This document shows positions 1-5,031 of a stretch of DNA of 5,513 nucleotides, in pieces. The DNA comes from Pseudomonadota bacterium (GTDB lineage: Bacteria; Desulfobacterota; BSN033; WVXP01; G020346125), in contig DAOVGJ010000225.1 of NCBI GenBank assembly GCA_030672465.1, forward strand, positions 1 through 5,513, given 5' to 3'. The position numbers and the translations under genes are program-made. Within the stretch, counting starts at the first letter, position 1. Every line of letters begins with the position of its first letter. A model generated the notes under the pieces. The model saw only the letters and a list, made by a program, of their open reading frames with translations, ran no database searches and was not told where the DNA came from.

Positions 1-28
1 TAAATAATTACTCATTATTCAAACAAGG

Positions 29-290
29 ACTAAATCCTAAATCGACTCGGCCGTCTTCGACCCTGAGGCTCAGACCCGAAGGGAGCCTTCGACCCGAGCT
101 CAGGCCGAGGGGCTCGTCGCGGGCCGAAGCACTAAATCCTAAGCAAATTCTAATTTCCAAATTCCAAATTCAAAATCGTTTAGTTCCTTGGCAAATGTTA
201 GAATTTACTTATCTAAATCAAACTGTTTTGAGTTTTCAGTTTCGGTCATTTGAATTTGTTTAGAGTTTAGAAATTAGCATTTTGAATTTG
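29..290. repeat. AT-rich inverted-repeat (MITE-like) intergenic element
   Basis: Downstream of livH lies a strongly AT-rich stretch made of permuted AAATTC/GAATTTG words. A perfect 12-bp inverted pair is CAAATTCAAAAT (165-176) and ATTTTGAATTTG (279-290). A second pair, CTAATTTC (150-157) and GAAATTAG (270-277), and a near copy CATTTGAATTTG (247-258) make an imperfect long inverted repeat of roughly 138-176 against 247-290. No transposase or other ORF is present. Similar low-complexity intergenic elements are familiar to me from genomes of uncultured anaerobes, but I cannot name a family. The outer limits are approximate. Confidence 0.55.
41..130. repeat. GC-rich block with two tandem palindromic units, nested in the AT-rich element
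   Basis: A 90-bp GC-rich block interrupts AT-rich DNA and is flanked by the exact 12-nt direct repeat ACTAAATCCTAA (29-40 and 131-142). It contains two imperfect 32-nt units, each beginning CTTCGACCC (55-63 and 87-95) and followed by a GAG(G)CTCAG core. The first unit can fold through CTTCG (55-59) and CGAAG (77-81); the second is centred on the palindrome GAGCTC (96-101). It resembles REP-like palindromic intergenic repeats. Whether it was inserted with target duplication or grew within the element is not decided. Confidence 0.5.
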
Positions 291-337
291 CCTGTATCAT
301 TTTCCATACGCAAGTATTTATATCGTCACATATAGAT

Positions 338-1243
338 TTATACCCTCTCTATCCTCTCCCAGCCCCAAAAACCAAAGGGTTTGAAAAGAAGGAATATCAC
401 CATAAAGATGAAGGGGGCTACCTCTTTCACCCCTCCTGGAGTGAATTGGCTGATATAACCATCGGCCAAGTTCTGGAGTACCCCGATGACGATCCCCCCC
501 ACAATCGCACCGGGGATCGAATTCAGGCCCCCGAGAACCACAGCGGGCAGGACGATCAGTCCCAGGTAGCTCAACTGAATATTGAGACCATTTATGTTGC
601 CAAGAAAGGTCCCGCCTACACCTGCTGCCATGAAGGCGATAGCCCAAGCAATCGCATAGACGAATTTTGCGCTCACACCCAATGAGAGGGAGGCCATCTC
701 ATCGTCAGCACAGGCCTGCATTGAAAGCCCCCACCGGGTATATTTGAAGAAAGCGACAAAGATCACCAGGAGGACCATCGCAGCAAGAAAGGCCCAGAGG
801 TTCACCTGACTGATGATAATATTCCCCAAGATATATGGGGTAATATCAAAGATCGGGGGGTTGAAGACCCTGATATCGGTTCCCCAGATGGAGAACACAA
901 TCCCCCTGAAGAAAAAGGAGATCCCGACTGTGACCATGATCACCGACAGTATCGGCTCTCCAATCATCTTTCGTAAAAAGAGGTGTTCCGTTAAAACCCC
1001 TAAAGCAAATCCAGTGATGAGGGTTCCTAACAGGGCAATGATAAAGCCCAATGTGATCCCCAACAAAGGCACGAACCAGAGGTAATATTGCAAACACACA
1101 TAAGCGCCGATGAGGGTAAGTTCACCCATAGCCAAATTGAGCACTCCTGAGCACTTGTAGATAAGTGTCCAACCCAGGGCCACCAAGGCGTAAATCCCAC
1201 CCAGCATGATTCCCGTGGATAACAGTTGCAGGAACAGATCCAT
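338..1243 (-). CDS. livH: LIV/HAAT-type ABC transporter inner-membrane permease (LivH family)
   Basis: This 301-aa protein is one of the two membrane subunits of a branched-chain amino acid (HAAT) type ABC importer; it forms half of the channel in the cytoplasmic membrane and couples to LivG/LivF ATPases. The sequence is very hydrophobic, with about eight membrane segments (near residues 7-28, 34-55, 57-84, 97-118, 146-166, 193-214, 226-258 and 274-291). Family hallmarks are the N-terminal GGIYALVALGWTLIY (15-29), followed by LNLAMGEL; the cytoplasmic coupling loop at 172-191 with ACADDEMASLSLGV; and the glycine-rich VVLGGLNSIPGAIVGG (235-250). Length is normal and the C-terminus (KPFGFWGWERIERV) looks complete. 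The ATG has the strong Shine-Dalgarno AAGGAGG 7 nt upstream, which overlaps the stop of the acyl-CoA ligase, so the two are translationally close. It is the last gene of the operon here; the usual partner livM does not follow. The substrate cannot be read from the sequence; a carboxylate is as likely as an amino acid given the neighbouring ligase. Confidence 0.93.
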   Translation of the reverse strand: MDLFLQLLSTGIMLGGIYALVALGWTLIYKCSGVLNLAMGELTLIGAYVCLQYYLWFVPLLGITLGFIIALLGTLITGFALGVLTEHLFLRKMIGEPILSVIMVTVGISFFFRGIVFSIWGTDIRVFNPPIFDITPYILGNIIISQVNLWAFLAAMVLLVIFVAFFKYTRWGLSMQACADDEMASLSLGVSAKFVYAIAWAIAFMAAGVGGTFLGNINGLNIQLSYLGLIVLPAVVLGGLNSIPGAIVGGIVIGVLQNLADGYISQFTPGGVKEVAPFIFMVIFLLFKPFGFWGWERIERV

Positions 1244-1250
1244 TGATCTC

Positions 1251-1257
1251 CCTCCTT
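1251..1257 (-). promoter_or_regulatory. Ribosome binding site of livH overlapping the ligase stop codon
   Basis: AAGGAGG lies 7 nt before the livH ATG, and its first two bases belong to the TAA stop (1258-1256) of the upstream acyl-CoA ligase gene. The overlap suggests that ribosomes finishing the ligase can re-initiate on livH. It also fixes the livH start. Confidence 0.75.
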
Positions 1258-3199
1258 ATACCGGTACTTCGGCCACGCTGAGGTCGGTCTTGATCTTAAC
1301 TACCCTCCCGTCTTCATAGGTGATGCTGGTATCCATATGCATGGAATCGGTGTCCGAGTAGAGGGCGTTTACGATATCCTGGTACCGCTCTTCCACAAAG
1401 CTTCTCCTGATCTTCCTCGTTCGCGTGAGCTCATCGTCATCGGCGTCGAATTCCTTATACAGGTTGACGAACTTTCTGATCTTTGCCGGATCGGGAAGGG
1501 TGCGGTTTACCTCTTTGAGGGGCTTTTGGACCAGCTCGTAGACCTCGGGGAGCTGGGATAGTTCCGGATAGCTGGTGTATGCAATGCCACGGTCTTCGGC
1601 CCACTTCCCCACCGTATTGTAGTCGATACAGATGACCGCCGTGACATAGGGTTTGTGGTCTCCTATGACCCAGGCATCCTTGAGGTAGGGGCTGAATTTC
1701 AATCGGGCCTCCAGGAATTGGGGTGAGGATTTTGAGCCGTCGCTGAGGATCATAATATCTTTGGTCCGATCGAAGACGACGAGGTGTCCATCCCCGTCGA
1801 TAAACCCCGTATCGCCGGAATGGAGCCAGCCATCCCTGAGGGTCTTTGCGGTCTCCTCGGCCATCTTATAGTATCCCAGGAAGACTGAGGGACTTTTGGA
1901 GATGATCTCCCCCTCCTCGGTGATCCTCACCTCGGTCTCGGGAATGGGTTTTCCCACCGTGTCGAACTTGACGTCGTCGTTTCGATGGACTACCGAGATG
2001 CCAGCAATCTCGGTCTGCCCGTAAATCTGTTTTAAATTCACCCCAATGGCGTGGAAGAACCGGAAGTGGTCCGGCCCCATGGCCGCCCCTCCGGTGTAAG
2101 CATTTCTCACCCTGCTCAATCCCAGATGGTCACGGAGCTTTTTGTGACACCAGAAATAGGCCAGGTATTCGAGGAGATCCCAATGCCAGGGGACGGGTTT
2201 CCTCTCGAACTTCAAGTCGGCCACGTGGTAACCGATCTTCATGGCCAACTCGTAAGCTTTACGTTTTAGCCACGTAGCGTCGAGATGTTTCACCTGAACC
2301 GTCCGGGTCATCTGCTCGTAGAGCCTGGGGGGAGCGAACATGACGTGGGGGCCGATCTCCCTCACGTTTTCCTGGTTGGTCTCCGGCTCCTCGGGGAAAT
2401 TGATGGTAAATCCCACCTGAAGACCGCAGGAGATGGACATCATCTGCTCCCCGATCCAGGCAAAGGGGAGGTATGAGACGAAGTCATCAGCCTCATAACA
2501 GGGGTCCACCCTCATCAAATTCTGCCCCATGGTGAGCATGTTATAGTGGGTGAGCAATGCCCCTTTGGGCAATGCCGTTGTCCCGGAGGTGTAAAAGAGG
2601 AGGCAGATATCGTCCCCTTTCCCCTGGTTCACCAGCTCCTCGAAGAGGCCCGGTTTTTCGCGGTCCAGTTTTCTTCCCAATTCCTGGACCTCTTTGAGGC
2701 TAATGAGGATGGGATCATCGTAGCTCCTCATCCCCTTCGGATCATCCCAGATGACCTTAGTCAGCTTGGGGGATTTATCCTTTATGGCTAGGGCCTTATC
2801 AACCTCCTCCTGTCCCTCGGCAAAATAGAACTTGGAATCGGAGTGATCGACGATGTACTGAACCTCATCCATCAAGCAGTCCTGAAACAGCCAGACCCCG
2901 ATGCCACCGGCACACATGGCCGCCATCTCGGCCCACAGTCCTTCGGGGCGATTATCGCCGATCATGACCACCTTATCGCCCCTCTCCAACCCCAGGGAGA
3001 CCAGGCCTAAGGAAAGAAACTTAACGTTTTCCAGGTATTCCTTCCAGGAGAAAGGAATCCAGACACCGAACTCCTTCTCCCTCATGGCCACCCGAGGTTC
3101 CCCGAATTTTTCGGCGTTCTTGACCAGGAGTTTGGGTATGGTCAGATCATGGGTGATTTCGATTTCTCCCGGATACTGTTTTTCATCGGCGGGTGACAT
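1256..3199 (-). CDS. AMP-forming long-chain-type acyl-CoA ligase (ANL superfamily, FAA1/ACSL-like)
   Basis: This 647-aa enzyme is predicted to activate a carboxylic acid with ATP to an acyl-adenylate and transfer it to CoA, in the cytoplasm or at the membrane face. Visible ANL motifs in order: the P-loop YTSGTTALPKG (203-213), YGQTE (393-397), the adenylate-binding WLHSGDTG (458-465, D463), the hinge region FDRTKDIMILSDGSK (476-490, R478), and LTRTRKIRR (591-599), whose K596 is the likely catalytic lysine of the C-terminal domain. Length and the long insertion between P-loop and YGQTE fit the COG1022 long-chain group rather than acetyl-CoA synthetases. About 45 residues follow the last motif, ending in a charged tail with TYEDGRVVKIKTDL (627-640). 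The start overlaps livG by 17 bp and has GGAGG 6 nt upstream. Co-translation with transporter genes suggests that it activates the imported substrate, which could be a fatty, aromatic or branched carboxylate; the sequence does not decide which. No frameshift or missing catalytic motif is seen. Confidence 0.93.
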   Translation of the reverse strand: MSPADEKQYPGEIEITHDLTIPKLLVKNAEKFGEPRVAMREKEFGVWIPFSWKEYLENVKFLSLGLVSLGLERGDKVVMIGDNRPEGLWAEMAAMCAGGIGVWLFQDCLMDEVQYIVDHSDSKFYFAEGQEEVDKALAIKDKSPKLTKVIWDDPKGMRSYDDPILISLKEVQELGRKLDREKPGLFEELVNQGKGDDICLLFYTSGTTALPKGALLTHYNMLTMGQNLMRVDPCYEADDFVSYLPFAWIGEQMMSISCGLQVGFTINFPEEPETNQENVREIGPHVMFAPPRLYEQMTRTVQVKHLDATWLKRKAYELAMKIGYHVADLKFERKPVPWHWDLLEYLAYFWCHKKLRDHLGLSRVRNAYTGGAAMGPDHFRFFHAIGVNLKQIYGQTEIAGISVVHRNDDVKFDTVGKPIPETEVRITEEGEIISKSPSVFLGYYKMAEETAKTLRDGWLHSGDTGFIDGDGHLVVFDRTKDIMILSDGSKSSPQFLEARLKFSPYLKDAWVIGDHKPYVTAVICIDYNTVGKWAEDRGIAYTSYPELSQLPEVYELVQKPLKEVNRTLPDPAKIRKFVNLYKEFDADDDELTRTRKIRRSFVEERYQDIVNALYSDTDSMHMDTSITYEDGRVVKIKTDLSVAEVPV

Positions 3200-4007
3200 A
3201 GAGTTCCTCCACTTCGCCCAGATAGGCCTTTATCACATCGGGGTGGTTCTGGATATCATCAGGTGTTCCTTCGGCAATCTTCTCGCCAAAGTTGAGGGCC
3301 ATAACCCGATCCGACAAATCCATCACCACGCCCATATCATGCTCAACCAGGACACAGGTTACCTGCCAGCGCTCTTCCTCATTTACATCCAGAATAAACC
3401 TGGCCATGTCCTCCACTTCCTCCAGGTTGAGGCCCGCCAAGGGCTCGTCGAGGAGGAGTATCTTAGGGTTGAGGGCCAAGGCCCTGGCCAATTCCACCCT
3501 TTTCTGCATCCCGTAGGGGAGCATACCTGTGACGTGGTTTCTGATGTGTTCGATTTCCAAGAGGTCGACGATCTCCTCTTCGATAAACTTTCGGCTTTCG
3601 ATCTCCTCCCGAGCCGTCTTTCCGACATAGACGGAACCACTGAAAATACCTGATTCCAGATGAATGTGTCGACCCAGGCGGATGTTGTCCAGAACGGTCA
3701 TCCCGCTGAAAAGCTCTATCTTCTGGAAGGTCCGGGAGATACCCATCTCAGCCCTATGGTGCGGGCTGAGGCCGGAAATGAATTTCCCATCGAAGTAAAT
3801 ACGTCCCTTTTGGGGACGATAGAGCCCATTGATACAATTCATCATAACGGTTTTTCCGGCACCGTTGGGGCCGATGAGGGAGAAGATCTCACCCTCTCTT
3901 ACCTCAAAACTAACGCCCATGAGGGCGGCAATCCCTCCAAAGGAGATATGGATATCCTCCACCTTCAGCAGGGGCGTGTCGCCAGATGTTGCATCATTTC
4001 GGACCAT
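3183..4007 (-). CDS. livG: LIV/HAAT-type ABC transporter ATP-binding protein (LivG family)
   Basis: This 274-aa cytoplasmic ATPase powers a branched-chain amino acid type ABC importer. All nucleotide-binding motifs are visible: Walker A GPNGAGKT (46-53), Q-loop Q95 in SRTFQ, ABC signature LPYGMQKRVELARAL (163-177), Walker B ILLLDEP (183-189, catalytic E188), D-loop AGLN (191-194) and H-loop H223. The signature is a variant of LSGGQ (LPYGMQ), and the residue after GKT is V rather than the usual T; neither should abolish activity. The long segment between the Q-loop and the signature (101-160) and the tail EGTPDDIQNHPDVIKAYLGE (247-266) are typical of LivG rather than the shorter LivF. The start is supported by AGGAG 6 nt upstream of ATG. 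It is the first gene of the livG-ligase-livH operon and is preceded by a 361-nt regulatory region. The partner ATPase LivF is not in the window. Confidence 0.94.
   Translation of the reverse strand: MVRNDATSGDTPLLKVEDIHISFGGIAALMGVSFEVREGEIFSLIGPNGAGKTVMMNCINGLYRPQKGRIYFDGKFISGLSPHHRAEMGISRTFQKIELFSGMTVLDNIRLGRHIHLESGIFSGSVYVGKTAREEIESRKFIEEEIVDLLEIEHIRNHVTGMLPYGMQKRVELARALALNPKILLLDEPLAGLNLEEVEDMARFILDVNEEERWQVTCVLVEHDMGVVMDLSDRVMALNFGEKIAEGTPDDIQNHPDVIKAYLGEVEELYVTRR
3206..3210 (-). promoter_or_regulatory. Ribosome binding site of the acyl-CoA ligase, inside livG
   Basis: GGAGG lies 6 nt before the ATG at 3199-3197, within the last codons of livG. It supports this ATG as the true start and shows that the ligase start overlaps the end of livG by 17 bp, a translationally coupled arrangement. 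Confidence 0.75.
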
Positions 4008-4068
4008 GCAAATCTCCTAGCGTTCTTCGGGCAAAATTTGTTCTATTTGGTTAAACAGTAGTATATTC

Positions 4069-4087
4069 CGTTAAGTAACACTTAACG
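4069..4087. promoter_or_regulatory. Perfect 19-bp dyad (candidate operator) in the livG leader
   Basis: CGTTAAGTAACACTTAACG is a perfect inverted repeat: two 8-bp arms around a 3-bp centre, 62 bp upstream of the livG start. Its length and symmetry fit a dimeric regulator site. On the minus strand it is followed after 3 bp by TATACT (4065-4060), a good -10-like hexamer with no convincing -35, so the dyad would lie in the -35/-10 interval of a possible proximal promoter. In RNA it could instead form an 8-bp hairpin with a 3-nt loop; no U-run follows, so it is not an obvious terminator. The dyad is directly seen; its function is inferred. Confidence 0.5.
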
Positions 4088-4220
4088 ATTTGATCCCCGC
4101 TCATAATCATGGAGATACCGGTAACAACGTCAAGAGCTTAATGGCCTGATATTATTACGCTTTTATCAATACAAGCCAATTTGGATTTATCTGCAAATTG
4201 AGATGATTTGAAGTGATGTT

Positions 4221-4249
4221 TTATTATCAAATTGCTCCGTATTTGTCAA
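4221..4249 (-). promoter_or_regulatory. Sigma70-type promoter of the livG-ligase-livH operon
   Basis: On the minus strand, TTGACA (4249-4244) is separated by exactly 17 bp from TAATAA (4226-4221), matching a perfect -35 box and a 5-of-6 -10 box. A run of seven T (4258-4252) just upstream of the -35 could act as an UP-like element. Transcription would start near 4213 and give a leader of about 205 nt before livG. No other gene on this strand lies between this promoter and livG. Confidence 0.7.
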
Positions 4250-4368
4250 GGAAAAAAATTCCCAGTTTACGTAATATGGTTAATGACGAGAAACCCTTGT
4301 GGTAAAGGGGCGTTAGAAGGAGGTTGAAGGAAGATGGGGGAAACAGGAATCGTGGGACGTGGCAACCG

Positions 4369-4959
4369 CTAGGTCTTGGAGGTATAGAGAACGGCTACGA
4401 TTTTGGTTTCCTTATCCTTCCGGCACTGGACGCGATGGGGAATGGTCGAATCATAGTAGATGGAATCACCCGGATAAAGGACATCGGTGTGATCGCCGAG
4501 GGTGACTTCCATTTCGCCTTCCAAGACGAAGATAAATTCCTCTCCCTCATGGGTGGATGTCTTGGTGGATTTGACCGTTGCGGGCTCCAGGGTTACCAGG
4601 AAGGGTTCCATATGCCTGTCCTTCTTTTCGAACCCCAGGGACTCGTAGGAATACCCGTATTTCACCCCATTCTTGGAGGCGAATCTGGATACCTTTTTCC
4701 TTTCATTCTTTCTCACTATGGTATAGGGCTCCCCGGGGCCCTCTCCGAAGAAATAGCCTAAATTGACGTCCAGGGCCCTTGATATCTTGATGAGCGTGCC
4801 CAAGGAAGGGGAAATCAGATGATTTTCCATCTGGGAAAGAAGGGCCGTTGAGAACCCCGTCAAATCGGCCATTTCCCTCAGGGATAAGCCCTTCGTTTCC
4901 CGGAGTTCCCTTATCCTCTCACCGACTTTCATTTCCACGGAGGTTTTTTCGTCTCCCAT
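4369..4959 (-). CDS. HTH (XRE) - cupin transcriptional regulator
   Basis: This 196-aa protein combines an N-terminal Cro/C1-type helix-turn-helix (about 12-66; LSLREMADLTGFSTALLSQ is the helix-turn-helix core at 25-43) with a C-terminal cupin barrel (about 115-192). Such proteins bind DNA as dimers and use the cupin to sense a small ligand. Cupin motif 1 is seen as THEGEEFIFVLEGEM (136-150), with H137, E141 and G148; motif 2 as YPGDSIYYDSTIPH (162-175), with P174-H175. The first histidine of the classic HxH pair is replaced (S135), so metal binding may be weak or absent. The ATG is supported by AGGAGGAGGA ending 5 nt upstream; a downstream ATG at codon 10 has a poorer site. The gene lies 72 nt after the oxidoreductase subunit and 361 nt before livG, all on the same strand, so it may be co-transcribed with the former and regulate the latter. 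Ligand and targets are not known from the sequence. Confidence 0.9.
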   Translation of the reverse strand: MGDEKTSVEMKVGERIRELRETKGLSLREMADLTGFSTALLSQMENHLISPSLGTLIKISRALDVNLGYFFGEGPGEPYTIVRKNERKKVSRFASKNGVKYGYSYESLGFEKKDRHMEPFLVTLEPATVKSTKTSTHEGEEFIFVLEGEMEVTLGDHTDVLYPGDSIYYDSTIPHRVQCRKDKETKIVAVLYTSKT

Positions 4960-5031
4960 ACGGGTCCTCCTCCTGGCTGATTGTAAGTCCTTGGTTCGTC
5001 CAATTGGCTTGCCAGTATTCTACCTCATCCC
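4960..5031. promoter_or_regulatory. Spacer upstream of the XRE-cupin gene with overlapping dyads
   Basis: The 72-nt gap carries overlapping symmetric elements: CCAATTGG (5000-5007), TTGG-TTCGT-CCAA (4991-5003) and TGGC-TT-GCCA (5005-5014). The string TCCAATTGGCTTG (4999-5011) recurs almost unchanged on the opposite strand in the livG leader. No clear -35/-10 pair was recognised, so the regulator may share the upstream transcript. The symmetry fits a site for autoregulation, which is an inference. Confidence 0.35.

Larger units (their letters stand above)
1..337. other. Non-coding region downstream of livH
   Basis: No credible gene lies here on either strand, and no remnant of livM is recognisable directly after the livH stop. 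Between the stop (338) and the repeat element (290) there is only AT-rich DNA with tiny stems, such as ATAC-GCAA-GTAT (306-317). I see no clear intrinsic terminator for the operon unless the repeat itself serves as one. Confidence 0.6.
4008..4368. other. Non-coding regulatory region between the XRE-cupin gene and livG
   Basis: This 361-nt stretch is richer in A+T than the flanking genes and has no credible gene. Besides the promoter and the 19-bp dyad it holds short palindromes TACCGGTA (4116-4123) and TTACGTAA (4267-4274). The heptamer CAAATTG occurs three times: twice direct (4194-4200, and 4228-4234 within the -35/-10 spacer) and once inverted (4177-4183). The part nearest the regulator gene (4294-4309) has only a weak 5-bp stem (CCCTT/AAGGG), so a terminator for that gene is not clear. 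The spread of motifs suggests that the operon is controlled by at least one DNA-binding protein. Confidence 0.55.

Noticed and set aside
29..290. CRISPR array or attachment site in the left intergenic repeats
   Set aside because: Repeat copies are few, short and mostly inverted, with no regular spacer length; there is no integrase or cas gene nearby and no tRNA gene fragment was recognised.
2901..3653. A 250-codon open frame on the plus strand, opposite the ligase/livG junction
   Set aside because: It is antisense to two well-supported genes with intact motifs, and its translation is rich in low-complexity residues with no recognisable domain; it is a shadow frame.
3660..4061. 133-codon plus-strand frame antisense to livG and its leader
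   Set aside because: It covers the Walker A-encoding part of livG in reverse, shows no family resemblance and has no supporting context.
4051..4110. A 19-residue minus-strand leader peptide frame (ATG ATT ATG AGC ... GTT TAA) covering the 19-bp dyad
   Set aside because: No Shine-Dalgarno precedes either ATG, there is no run of regulatory codons, and no alternative terminator hairpin is seen, so attenuation is unsupported.
4291..4310. Possible intrinsic terminator after the XRE-cupin gene (CCCTT/AAGGG stem)
   Set aside because: The stem is only 5 bp and on the minus strand is followed by just TTTC; too weak to call.
4324..4761. 145-codon plus-strand frame with a purine-rich stretch just upstream
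   Set aside because: It mostly runs antisense to the cupin domain of the regulator, which has clear motifs; the translation resembles no known family. The upstream AGAAGGAGG is probably fortuitous.
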